The notes below the pieces were generated by a model, which had not been told where the DNA came from, searched no databases, and was given only the letters and a program-made list of their open reading frames with translations. A program made the translations under genes and the position numbers. From Streptococcus sp. WB01_FAA12 (GTDB lineage: Bacteria > Bacillota > Bacilli > Lactobacillales > Streptococcaceae), in NCBI RefSeq assembly GCF_012843315.1, contig NZ_JABAEX010000001.1:248001-312000 (forward strand): a stretch of 64,000 bases of DNA. Direction: 5' to 3'. Position 1 is the stretch's first letter; each line of letters starts with the position of its first letter. Below are positions 8,070-17,612 of this stretch, piece after piece.

Positions 8070-9624
8070 GATAGCAAAATTTTTAATAAAAAATAATCTT
8101 ATTAATGAAACATATACAAATTACTTAGTTAGACAATCCCCAAATGGTCTTCGTGAAGAGGAAAAAAAATTTTTAGTGTCTGTATTATTAAAGGATAGCG
8201 AGGAATTAAAAAAAATAAAAGTTCTTAAACAAGATAAAATTTATGAAATATTCTTAAAATTATCTAATCATCACTTTTCTGTTGATAATTTTTTTAATGA
8301 AGCAATTTATGATTATTTTAATAAAGCATTTAGCGATAACAATAATTTCAATAAGATTAATATTCAGCGTATAGAAGACTACTTTAAAAAGATTATCTTC
8401 TTTCAAGATACAAACGATCCCCAAAAAATTACACTAAATTTAAATAGCATATCTAGAATACTTTATAATAAATTAGTAAATCCACAAGAAGATCATCTCT
8501 TCACCAAAATGAAGAGCTATGTTTTAGAGAGTCAAATAAGCGATAATATAAATGATGATGTAAAATTACTACTATTAATTCTAGATAAAAAAATGAATTT
8601 AGATTTTGAATTCAATTTAGACTTTACTATTGAAGCTCTTCTTGAAAGAATTTATCATATTTCCGATAAAACAAATAAACAGCTCTTAGAACAGAAACTA
8701 TTAGATTTAATTAGTAAAAAAATTAATAATAAAATACCAGTAATAATATTTGAACCCTCTGATTTCCAAAAAGTTAGATCGGAGCGAAAGAAATTTTATA
8801 AGACTTTGTGGGAGAAGGAAAAAATTTCATTAAATTCTTTAACTTTATTAGCTATTTTATCCATTTTTGAAGATAAACAAATCGATAGCTATGAAAATAT
8901 TTATGATAAACTAAACACTCATGATGCCAAAAATACTATAATAAAATTATTAAATTATATAGATTCTAATATTTTCAGCAATTTCGAAAATTACTCACAT
9001 GAATCAGATAACTTGTACATTACCTCTAATATTAATTCTTTCAGATCTATAATCCGGACCTACATGAATCACGAGGATAAAAAAATCCCGTTTAATCTTT
9101 TCAACCCTATCATTTTATGGGAAGAGCTAACTAATGTTCAAAGTGAGATTTCTAGAAAACATTATAAAGAAATATTTAATACTTTAGATAAAGATTTTAT
9201 CACCGAACAACTGAATAAATCTTCCATTTCTTTATTATCCTTTAAAAAACTACTCGAAAACTACAAGGATTCATTTTCAAATAAAATTAATATCGAAATT
9301 CTAGAAAGTGATGCGATGAAATCTCTGGTTCAAATTCCCAAAAAAAGAACAAAGAGAAAGCCTGATAGTAGAATCAATAAAAAGAATAAACTAATAAAAT
9401 ACATTAATCAACATTCTAAAATTGATGAAATTGATAAGAATTTTATCAACCGATATTCAGTAGACGACTTCCTGAGTACAAAAGGCTCAATAAACAACAA
9501 AGAATTATATCTAGATATTCTAAATATGAAAAAAAGTACTGTTAGACGCACTAGTAATATTAATAAAATAGAAAAAGTAGTAACTGAATTGAAGTCTGAA
9601 TTATCAGATACATCTTGGGCATGA
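8062..9624 (+). CDS. Large helical partner of the KAP-like NTPase, unknown function
   Basis: A protein of about 520 residues with no recognisable catalytic motif, signal peptide or membrane segment. It is lysine-, asparagine- and leucine-rich and looks entirely helical, with a strongly basic stretch (KKRTKRKPDSRINKKNK) about 95 residues before the C-terminus that might bind nucleic acid. ATG codons lie at 8059 and 8062. GGAGG at 8051-8055 is better spaced for the second, so I chose 8062. The overlap with the NTPase gene implies coupled translation. It may correspond to the C-terminal half of single-chain YobI-like proteins; a frameshifted single gene is less likely because a good Shine-Dalgarno precedes this start. 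Confidence 0.7.
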   Translation: MSEIAKFLIKNNLINETYTNYLVRQSPNGLREEEKKFLVSVLLKDSEELKKIKVLKQDKIYEIFLKLSNHHFSVDNFFNEAIYDYFNKAFSDNNNFNKINIQRIEDYFKKIIFFQDTNDPQKITLNLNSISRILYNKLVNPQEDHLFTKMKSYVLESQISDNINDDVKLLLLILDKKMNLDFEFNLDFTIEALLERIYHISDKTNKQLLEQKLLDLISKKINNKIPVIIFEPSDFQKVRSERKKFYKTLWEKEKISLNSLTLLAILSIFEDKQIDSYENIYDKLNTHDAKNTIIKLLNYIDSNIFSNFENYSHESDNLYITSNINSFRSIIRTYMNHEDKKIPFNLFNPIILWEELTNVQSEISRKHYKEIFNTLDKDFITEQLNKSSISLLSFKKLLENYKDSFSNKINIEILESDAMKSLVQIPKKRTKRKPDSRINKKNKLIKYINQHSKIDEIDKNFINRYSVDDFLSTKGSINNKELYLDILNMKKSTVRRTSNINKIEKVVTELKSELSDTSWA

Positions 9625-9730
9625 GATATTTTTAAAATTAGTAAATCACTTAAAACTGTAGCTATTTCACTTCAAATCAGTTATCCTTAACTACTTTTGA
9701 CATAAGAATCCCTCTTATTCAGACACAAAA

Positions 9731-11488
9731 CTAATTCTGAGACTTTTCACAATAGATTACAAATCCTTTAGGTAAGATTAGCAGTTGCTGTTCTATTTCT
9801 TGACAATGACTGGCTAGCGCTACAGAATCACTAACTACAAGATAATTTTCTGCTGATTGGTTAAAAATTGCTCGGACCTTTTGGCCATCATAATCCCATG
9901 CCAGAGATAGCACATCCGGTTTGATTTCTTTCAGGCTATAGCTTCCATGTTGGATAATGTCTGAGACACTCTTGCGAAGCTGAATCAATTTCTTCATAAA
10001 ATGAAGCATGTCATTGCTGTCGGAAACGCGTTCCCAAGGCATCACACGACGACAATCTGGGTCTGGTCCCCCATCTAATTCTAACTCGGTTCCATAGTAG
10101 AAACACGGTGTTCCCCTTTGTAAAAAGAGGCAGGCTAGGGCAGACTTGACCAGTTGGACGTTTCCTTTAGCTGTAGCCAAAATGCGCTCCGTATCGTGCG
10201 AGTCCAGCAGATTGAACATCACTTCTGAAATCTGCTGTCTATAGTACATAGACTGGCTATTGATCTCATCGATAAATTGACTGGTCTTCTTTACCCCACG
10301 CAAGAAATAATCCTTGATACTGTCAGAGAGAGGATAGTTCATGACCGCGTGGAACTCATCACCATTTAGCCAAGGCTGAGACGTGTGCCAGACTTCTCCA
10401 AGAATATAAAGGTCAGGCTTTTTAGCCAAGACAGCCTTGCGGAAATCTCTCCAAAATTGGTGGTCCACCTCATTTGCCACATCCAAGCGCCAAGCATCGA
10501 TATCAAATTCTTCAATCCAGTAGGTCGCAACGCTCAACAAATAGTCCCTCACTTGAGGATTGGCTGTATTTAGCTTGGGCATATAACTTGCAAAGGCAAA
10601 GGTATGGTAAGGGAGCTTTCTTGGATTTGCAAGCTTATCCTTTGTCACTGGGAAGTCTTGAACATGGAACCAGTCTTTATAAACGGAATCTTCACCATGT
10701 TTGAGAACATCCTGCCACTGTGGAGACTGGTCTCCTATATGGTTGAAAACAGCGTCCAGCATGATTTTCATACCACGTTGATGGGCCTCCTCCACCAGTT
10801 TACGGAAAGTTTCCTTATCTCCAAAATGACGGTCAATTTCGAAATAATCCGTCGTATTATACTTGTGATTGCTTGGGGATTCAAAAATCGGACAGAGATA
10901 AAGTCCTGTAACCCCTAAGTCTTTCAAGTAATCCAGATGGTCAATAATACCTTGTAAATCACCACCAAAGAAATCCTTACTTTTAGGTTTGATAGACGAC
11001 TCCCAAGCTAGCGCCCCTTTGGGAGAAATCTCAGGATTGCCATTGGCAAAACGTTCTGGGAAAATCTGGTACCATACCGTCTCTGCTACCCAGTCAGGAA
11101 CATGGCAAGCATCAATCGCATGGATATACGGAATTTTAAATCCATTTCCTTCATAATGAAGATTTTTTAGCGTATTTTCAACACATCCCTTGTCGCCATA
11201 TAAAATCTTCTGACCTTTCTTATCCTTGAGTTCAAAGAGATACTGGAGTCGTGCATAGCCGACCGTAACCTCCACTTGCCAGTAATCAAACAAAGCATCA
11301 AAAGTTACTTTGTGCATCTCCTTGATTGCTTCATAACGATCCTCTATAAAGATAAAAGGATCTCCATAATGTAAGTTGATACTTTCAATATCATCTTTCT
11401 TGGTTCGGATACGAATGTGCATTGTCTTGTCTTTATAAAGATAAGCATACTCCGACTCTGGTCTATGGTAAATGGCTGTTAATTCCAT
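9731..11488 (-). CDS. nplT: Neopullulanase / cyclomaltodextrinase, GH13
   Basis: A 585-residue cytosolic alpha-glucan hydrolase. An N-terminal carbohydrate-binding beta domain (about 1-125) is followed by a GH13 barrel with LDAVFNHIG, the nucleophile region DAWRLDVANE, the acid/base ILGEVWH and the third acidic residue in LLDSHDTER. No signal peptide is present, so it probably degrades imported maltodextrins or cyclodextrins. The start ATG at 11488 is chosen because AGGAG lies eight bases upstream; an earlier in-frame start is not supported. A CcpA-type cre lies between promoter and start, so glucose repression is expected. Confidence 0.88.
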   Translation of the reverse strand: MELTAIYHRPESEYAYLYKDKTMHIRIRTKKDDIESINLHYGDPFIFIEDRYEAIKEMHKVTFDALFDYWQVEVTVGYARLQYLFELKDKKGQKILYGDKGCVENTLKNLHYEGNGFKIPYIHAIDACHVPDWVAETVWYQIFPERFANGNPEISPKGALAWESSIKPKSKDFFGGDLQGIIDHLDYLKDLGVTGLYLCPIFESPSNHKYNTTDYFEIDRHFGDKETFRKLVEEAHQRGMKIMLDAVFNHIGDQSPQWQDVLKHGEDSVYKDWFHVQDFPVTKDKLANPRKLPYHTFAFASYMPKLNTANPQVRDYLLSVATYWIEEFDIDAWRLDVANEVDHQFWRDFRKAVLAKKPDLYILGEVWHTSQPWLNGDEFHAVMNYPLSDSIKDYFLRGVKKTSQFIDEINSQSMYYRQQISEVMFNLLDSHDTERILATAKGNVQLVKSALACLFLQRGTPCFYYGTELELDGGPDPDCRRVMPWERVSDSNDMLHFMKKLIQLRKSVSDIIQHGSYSLKEIKPDVLSLAWDYDGQKVRAIFNQSAENYLVVSDSVALASHCQEIEQQLLILPKGFVIYCEKSQN

Positions 11489-11524
11489 TGTTTTGTCTCC
11501 TAGTTTACTTTCATTCACTTATAC

Positions 11525-11580
11525 CGCAAACGTTTTCATAATTGTGATTCTAGTATACTACTTTCGTATTTTATTTGCAA
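11525..11580 (-). promoter_or_regulatory. nplT promoter with cre site
   Basis: -35 TTGCAA (11575-11580) and -10 TATACT (11552-11557) are 17 bases apart. Downstream, 11525-11538 reads TGAAAACGTTTGCG on the minus strand, close to the catabolite-response consensus, and is placed to block elongation when CcpA binds. Confidence 0.65.
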
Positions 11581-11663
11581 GGCTTGTCCGTAGTTTCAAG
11601 TGGTTTGTTTCTATAAATAAAAAAGCAGCCAGTCATACAACTTACTACTTTTCAAATGACGAT

Positions 11664-12155
11664 TTACAAATGTCTTTCCAGCCACTCAATTTTTTTAAAA
11701 TCCTTATTGTTATTGTGGTCATTTCGATAGGAGTCTTGGGAAGAAGCCTTGTAAATACTTAAATACTGTTCTAGATTTGGAACACGAAAAGTGATATCAT
11801 CGAGATGAATCAGCTCAATATCAGATTCCAAAACTCCTGCAAAATCAGGTAAAGAATCGATACTTCCGAATTCAACGTTCACACCATCCTTTTGGAATTC
11901 ATGCTCATGAATATCTATTAAGGCATAGCCTAAGTGTTTCATCACTTTCATTATCTTGTCCCACTCATAAATTCTGAGATGATCAGGCGCTTCCCAACCT
12001 CTAGGGTCACCAGGCACATGAATGTCAATGTCAGACGGCCCCCATTCTTCATTTGAACGGTATTCAAATCCCAAAGACCCCATGAGCGTCGGAGTGATTC
12101 CGACTCGGTTTAAATGTGAACAAATTGTTCGAAATTCATCAAATAGAGAATTCAT
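11664..12155 (-). CDS. Nucleotidyltransferase-fold protein
   Basis: A 163-residue protein whose MGSLGFEYRS...SDIDIHV arrangement (residues 25-47) matches the Gly-Ser plus Asp-x-Asp core of the polymerase-beta-type nucleotidyltransferase superfamily. Length suits a minimal domain without an extra substrate domain. I do not know the substrate. GGAGG lies just before the ATG. Downstream is nplT; upstream is the lipid kinase gene, 63 bases away on the same strand, so they may be cotranscribed. A metabolic nucleotidyl-transfer role and an antitoxin-like role both remain possible. Confidence 0.65.
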   Translation of the reverse strand: MNSLFDEFRTICSHLNRVGITPTLMGSLGFEYRSNEEWGPSDIDIHVPGDPRGWEAPDHLRIYEWDKIMKVMKHLGYALIDIHEHEFQKDGVNVEFGSIDSLPDFAGVLESDIELIHLDDITFRVPNLEQYLSIYKASSQDSYRNDHNNNKDFKKIEWLERHL

Positions 12156-12218
12156 TCCTCCTCCAATCGTTGATATAGAACTTGATTTCGTTGTGAAAAA
12201 TAAACTAATTTTTACCTT

Positions 12219-13100
12219 CTACTCTTTCGGTTTTGAAAATACTTCTACTCGCTGAGCTAGAACTTTGATTTCAACAGGTAGGTTATCCGATTTATCGCCG
12301 TCAACATCTGACTCCAATTCACTATCTGAAGAGATCTTAATATTACGCGCTCTGATATACTCAATATTAGCATTGCCGACAACATCCCCTTTTAGTAAAT
12401 CAGGAATGACGGATAATTTTGAGAATATAGAAGCATCTTTTAGAATCAAAATGTTGGCATAGCCATCTTTGTCTTCTTCAAAGATTTTCTTATCAGCGAA
12501 GTAATTTGTCAAGAGAACCAAAACATGACTTGCTTCGCCATCATAATTTCCGTTTTCTGTCTCAACCTTAATGTTAAAGACCTGATCCGTCATCACGGAC
12601 TTCATGGTATTTACAGCATAGGCTAAAATACCGAATTTTGTCTTGTCCTCGATTTCAACATTGTGAATCGCCTCGGGCAGAGAACCGATACTAAAGATAT
12701 AACCAAAATAGTTATCATTTGCTTTACCGATATCAATCTTGTTGGTTAAATTAAAATCGAGTTCATCTATCGCGCCATCGATGTCTTGATTGATTTCCAA
12801 TAGTTTCGTAATGAGGTTACCCGTCCCACCAGGGATAATCCCTAACTTAGGAATGTAGTCTCTCTCAGCAATACCCGAAATGACTTCATTGACAGTCCCG
12901 TCTCCACCAAACACAACCACTGCATCGTACTTCTCACGTGAAGCCTCCTCAGCAAAATGTGTAGCATCTAAGGCTTTTTCAGTGATTTTGGTTTCCACAT
13001 GCTCAAAATAATCCTTGGCCTTATTCTCCAGTTTGACCTTATAATCCAAAGCCTTTTCCCCACCAGAGGTAGGGTTGATAATTAACATTGCTTTTTTCAT
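12219..13100 (-). CDS. Diacylglycerol kinase-family lipid kinase
   Basis: A 293-residue protein of the DagK/YegS catalytic family. NPTSGGEKA near residue 10, VVFGGDGTVNEVI (about 63-75) and GIIPGGTGNLI (about 87-97) are the nucleotide-binding signatures. Family members phosphorylate diacylglycerol or related lipids at the membrane, recycling lipid left by lipoteichoic acid synthesis. The substrate cannot be fixed from sequence, and sphingosine-kinase-like relatives share these motifs. Confidence 0.85.
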   Translation of the reverse strand: MKKAMLIINPTSGGEKALDYKVKLENKAKDYFEHVETKITEKALDATHFAEEASREKYDAVVVFGGDGTVNEVISGIAERDYIPKLGIIPGGTGNLITKLLEINQDIDGAIDELDFNLTNKIDIGKANDNYFGYIFSIGSLPEAIHNVEIEDKTKFGILAYAVNTMKSVMTDQVFNIKVETENGNYDGEASHVLVLLTNYFADKKIFEEDKDGYANILILKDASIFSKLSVIPDLLKGDVVGNANIEYIRARNIKISSDSELESDVDGDKSDNLPVEIKVLAQRVEVFSKPKE

Positions 13101-13263
13101 TGATTTTCTCCTTGATTTCTAAATAGAAATATTAGCGTAGCTACATTTATCATTACATATAATGCTATTATATAATGAAAACTCAGAAAAAAGAACTTTG
13201 ACGTACTGGGCATTAATGTATAATAGCTAGTTTAAAATTCAGATTATCAAAAGCAAGTCACTT

Positions 13264-13890
13264 CTATTTAACTACCTCGCCATACTCTTTTATTTTATCA
13301 GCATATTCGGTCAAAAGATTCTTTGAATAAATTTTTTCATTACTTGAATTTCTAACTTCTTTCCAAAGAATAGAAGCTACTTTTAGTTTATTCGAGTAAT
13401 TTCGACTATTTTCGTCTGCACAGAAATTCTTTAGAAATTGGTTCCATTGACAAACCGAATGATCATACTTGGCATAATCTGAATTTCCATAATAAACTTT
13501 TAGCATATCTTGGATTGTAAAACTCAAATCATGTTCTCTTTTTACTTTTCTCCAAGCTGTCGCCATATCAGCAGTAAATTTAAATGGCGAAACATCTGTT
13601 AAAGTTGAGAAATATTCTCTAAAGTGTGCATTAAAGGAGAATCCACATTCAAGCAAGGGTGTGTCCAAGGTAACGACTTCTACTTGTTTCTTTTTCCTTT
13701 TTATTGATGATTTTTTAATCAAATTGCCCTTAAAGTACTGCTCAATAATATCATTTAGTTCTTGTTTTGTACCTCTATTTTCAAGACCTAATGACTTGCA
13801 TATCTGTGAAAGTTCATCACGATACCAATAGTATTTATTAAACTCATCAAAGGATATGATTTTATCAAACTCAGGTCTGCTTTCTATCAA
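13264..13890 (-). CDS. SAP-domain protein, unknown function
   Basis: A 208-residue soluble protein. Residues about 14-53 (FDEFNKYYWYRDELSQICKS and following) look like a SAP helix-extension-helix, a nucleic-acid-binding module, followed by a lysine-rich linker (KKSSIKRKKKQ) and an unknown C-terminal domain. The start is TTG at 13890, preceded seven bases upstream by a strong AAGGAGGTG site; no better ATG exists. It stands alone beside the rlmCD 3'-end repeats and is AT-richer than core genes, so it is probably accessory. Confidence 0.65.
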   Translation of the reverse strand: MIESRPEFDKIISFDEFNKYYWYRDELSQICKSLGLENRGTKQELNDIIEQYFKGNLIKKSSIKRKKKQVEVVTLDTPLLECGFSFNAHFREYFSTLTDVSPFKFTADMATAWRKVKREHDLSFTIQDMLKVYYGNSDYAKYDHSVCQWNQFLKNFCADENSRNYSNKLKVASILWKEVRNSSNEKIYSKNLLTEYADKIKEYGEVVK

Positions 13891-13928
13891 TATAACACCT
13901 CCTTCCTCAAAGACAATTTATGTTGTCA

Positions 13929-13966
13929 TCTCAAAATAAAGGAATTTTAGTTTCTTTATTTTGAGA
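13929..13966. repeat. 13-bp inverted repeat between the SAP gene and the rlmCD scar
   Basis: TCTCAAAATAAAG (13929-13941) is perfectly repeated inverted at 13954-13966 around a 12-base loop. It may be a terminator of the accessory patch or one end of an element. It lies directly beside the duplicated rlmCD 3' end. Confidence 0.6.
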
Positions 13967-14000
13967 ATTAACTACGTTTCTCTAACAAGCTCATACACTC
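13967..14000. repeat. Duplicated 3' end of rlmCD (scar B)
   Basis: 34 bases match the last 34 bases of rlmCD (15117-15150) at 31 positions, in the same orientation and including the stop codon (encoding CMSLLEKRS-stop against [13 protein letters not shown]). A gene 3' end copied without its body is typical of an integrase attachment site, and rum-type methyltransferase genes are known integration targets of streptococcal ICEs. Confidence 0.7.
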
Positions 14001-14127
14001 AGCGGTTCGGACTTACCGTATCATCCGTGAAAAAACAATCCTCACAAAATAAAGAAAAAACCTTCGTTTTGATATTGTTCCATTCGTAAACTGAACCTAC
14101 AATGTCTCCAACTATTGCTCCTAGCAT
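13999..14127 (-). pseudogene. Truncated ADP-ribosylglycohydrolase (first 42 codons)
   Basis: The ORF begins MLGAIVGDIVGSVYEWNN and includes FFTDDTV, the start and first metal-binding motif of the ADP-ribosylglycohydrolase family, which removes ADP-ribose from modified targets. It then breaks off at residue 38 and runs into the duplicated rlmCD 3' end, ending at TGA 13999-14001. A full AAGGAGG site precedes the ATG and overlaps the stop of the upstream hydrolase, so the two once formed an operon. At 42 of roughly 250-300 residues it must be inactive. Confidence 0.75.
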
Positions 14128-14138
14128 ATGTTTCCTCC

Positions 14139-14945
14139 TTATGGCATATCAGATTCGTTACACATTTCTAATGAATCACTCTTTAAAAATGGCACCACCA
14201 AATCAATCCACTCATAAGGCAGGTAAGCTGATAAATAACCGTGGTTATACCCCTTTGCTTCATACAAAATTGTATTTGAATGTAGCTGATGAAATAATTT
14301 CGCTGATTCTTTCACACAGTTCAATTCTTTTTCACCATAAATATACAGAACCTGAGCCTTGCTAGCAGAAATCATATCTTTCAGCTTGTAACATCCCATA
14401 TAGTTTTTGTAAATGGTCACCAATGTTTTGACAGGGGTCCTTGGCAAATCCTCCAAATAATAAGCTTTTATTTCCTCTGGATAAGCCCGTTTTGGATAGA
14501 GTTTGTTCATCATGCTTAACTGAAGTTTGCAAGAGAATTTATTGAACATTAGTTTACCAAATAGAGACACTAGAAAAATGCTGATTTTAGCTAAACTTGG
14601 TTGAGGAATACAGAGGCTTCCATCTATGATGGCCTTCTCAGCTATATCTCTGTCTATTGACAAAAGCTCCATAGCAATTTGACCACCAAGTGAAACACCA
14701 CCGATTGCAAACAATTTCCCACCACAGTTTGCTTTTATATAGTCTAGAATCTCAAAAGCAGAATCTTCAGTAGAAACATAATCAAGTTGATATTCCTCGC
14801 CGTGGCCATTCAAAGTGGGTAGGATAATACGGTATTCTTTTGACAAGATTCGTGCTTGACGAAGATAATTCCACCAAGAACTGCCACCACCATGTATCAG
14901 TAAAATAGGAGGCAAATTCTTATCACCAAATTCATGGAATTTCAT
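14139..14945 (-). CDS. Alpha/beta hydrolase
   Basis: A 268-residue serine hydrolase of the alpha/beta fold: oxyanion-hole LIHGGGSSWWNY, nucleophile elbow GGVSLGGQ, and a C-terminal histidine region YNHGYLSAYLPYEW. The start ATG at 14945 has GAGGAG seven bases upstream, so the longer frame to 14987 is not used. No signal peptide is present; the substrate is unknown. It lies between two partial copies of the rlmCD 3' end and its former partner, an ADP-ribosylglycohydrolase, is destroyed, so it is probably acquired cargo. Confidence 0.75.
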   Translation of the reverse strand: MKFHEFGDKNLPPILLIHGGGSSWWNYLRQARILSKEYRIILPTLNGHGEEYQLDYVSTEDSAFEILDYIKANCGGKLFAIGGVSLGGQIAMELLSIDRDIAEKAIIDGSLCIPQPSLAKISIFLVSLFGKLMFNKFSCKLQLSMMNKLYPKRAYPEEIKAYYLEDLPRTPVKTLVTIYKNYMGCYKLKDMISASKAQVLYIYGEKELNCVKESAKLFHQLHSNTILYEAKGYNHGYLSAYLPYEWIDLVVPFLKSDSLEMCNESDMP

Positions 14946-14989
14946 GTTTAAACTCCTCACTGTAGGACTTTCACTAGCTACACCCATGT

Positions 14990-15043
14990 TTAATCAGCTC
15001 GTACAAGCAGTGATACCGCCTCTACGTGATGCGTCTGTGGAAC
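14990..15043 (-). pseudogene. rlmCD-like C-terminal remnant (scar A)
   Basis: 17 codons encode VPQTHHVEAVSLLVRAD, closely matching the rlmCD C-terminus [17 protein letters not shown], in the same orientation and with a stop at both ends of the frame. It diverges more than scar B, so it probably derives from a different rum-type gene copy or an older integration. Confidence 0.7.
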
Positions 15044-15060
15044 TCAAAAGGTTTGGGGAA

Positions 15061-15116
15061 TTCAAAGCTCCAGTGGAGCTTTGAAGCCTCTCGCCCTAAA
15101 ATGAAAAAGCGAGAGG
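15061..15116 (-). terminator. Double hairpin downstream of rlmCD
   Basis: Directly after the rlmCD stop an 8-bp stem (CCTCTCGC, 15087-15094 with 15109-15116) is followed by a perfect 12-bp palindrome (15061-15085, one-base loop). The poly-U tract is poor. The first hairpin is probably the rlmCD terminator; the second may be an element end. Confidence 0.6.
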
Positions 15117-15117
15117 A

Positions 15118-16488
<1,371 letters not shown>

Positions 16489-16502
16489 CTATCGGCCGAC
16501 AA

Positions 16503-16534
16503 AAAAAGACGGCAACATTTCTGTTACCATCTAT
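16503..16534 (-). terminator. Terminator between rlmCD and the DUF1002 gene
   Basis: A 10-bp stem with GU pairs (GATGGTAACA / TGTTGCCGTC) and a GAAA loop is followed by seven T residues on the minus strand. It ends transcription of the DUF1002 gene upstream of rlmCD. Confidence 0.8.
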
Positions 16535-16550
16535 TATATCATGAAATGAC

Positions 16551-17525
16551 CTAAGCACCAAAACTCTTGAAAAAGTTGACAATGGCTTGCCAAAGGGAGC
16601 TAAAAAAGTTGCCCCCCTCTTCTAGCGCTTTATTGGCATCAAAGTTGAGATTGATATTTTTAAAACTATCTCCAGCTTGGGATACAATACTTTCCTTGAG
16701 GTCATTTAGGGTTTTAGTGAAATCAGCATTGTTCAAAATGTCACTCTTTGAGAGGTTGAGCGCAAAATTGATGATGATATTGACCTGGTTTCCTGTTATA
16801 ACCTGATCGAGTTTGTAGTTTTTTAGCGTGTCTTCTACAATTTTGCGAACATCCTCTTCTGTCAGATTTCCTTTGGCTTCTTTTGCCTTTGCGATTCCTG
16901 CCTTGATATCTGCCAAAGCTACATTGAGTTTATTGGCATCATAACCTGACTTGTCCTTGTTTTCAGCATTGATATCGGACAAGGCTTTTAGTTCTTCTTG
17001 GGCCAAGTCTTTATTAGCTTGCGGTACTTTAGCACCATTGGCCTCTAACGAGTAGTAAATCCCAGCTAGGGCACTCTCACCTGTAACTGGAATAGGAGCT
17101 GCAACTGTGATTTTGGCATGCTCAACTCCCAGGGTCACTGCTGCGTTACGATACATATCCTGCGTCACCTTGGTGATATTTTCAGGCGTTTCAATCTTAA
17201 CTTCTAGAGGCGACTTATCACCTAGCTTTTGAATCTTAGCCGACGAATAGAGCTGTAAACTAGCATCATTAGCTACATTCATAATTTTCGAATAGATATC
17301 AGGAGTCATGGTTTTGATATCTTTGGTGTCTTTTGATGCGTCATAGCCAAGTTTGCTAAGGGTTTGGTTTTTCTGGTCTTCGGATAGAGAAGAACCTAGG
17401 ACATATTCAGGTTGTACATAGGTTTCATCGATTACTTTTTGAACATCGGTTGCTGCGTAGACGCTCGTCATAGCTGTTGTGGCCCACAAAACTGCAGCGC
17501 TTGTTAGAAAGAATTTCTTTCTCAT
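16551..17525 (-). CDS. Secreted DUF1002 protein
   Basis: A 324-residue protein with a clear signal peptide (MRKKFFLTSAAVLW..., cleavage after VYA near residue 24) and the DUF1002 region (YVLGSSLSEDQKNQTLSKLG, followed by DVQ- and QNI-rich helices). Family members are exported proteins of unknown function in Firmicutes. An amphipathic, glycine-poor C-terminal helix ends in WQAIVNFFKSFGA. It lies behind the pmp23 terminator and may partly depend on that operon. Confidence 0.8.
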   Translation of the reverse strand: MRKKFFLTSAAVLWATTAMTSVYAATDVQKVIDETYVQPEYVLGSSLSEDQKNQTLSKLGYDASKDTKDIKTMTPDIYSKIMNVANDASLQLYSSAKIQKLGDKSPLEVKIETPENITKVTQDMYRNAAVTLGVEHAKITVAAPIPVTGESALAGIYYSLEANGAKVPQANKDLAQEELKALSDINAENKDKSGYDANKLNVALADIKAGIAKAKEAKGNLTEEDVRKIVEDTLKNYKLDQVITGNQVNIIINFALNLSKSDILNNADFTKTLNDLKESIVSQAGDSFKNINLNFDANKALEEGGNFFSSLWQAIVNFFKSFGA

Positions 17526-17585
17526 GGGATATTCCCTCCTTTACCTTTCTAGGGTAATAAAACAGTCTTAAAGAAAGCTTATAGT

Positions 17586-17612
17586 GAAAAACACCTGGCA
17601 AAACCAGATGTT
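17586..17612 (-). terminator. Terminator after pmp23
   Basis: AACATCTGG pairs with CCAGGTGTT across a five-base loop (17590-17598 with 17604-17612), then TTTC. The stem overlaps the pmp23 stop codon, and it closes the long tdk-to-pmp23 operon. Confidence 0.65.

Noticed and set aside
14102..14365. Rightward 87-residue frame opposite the hydrolase
   Set aside because: It is antisense to the hydrolase and the ADP-ribosylglycohydrolase start and has no motif or good start site.
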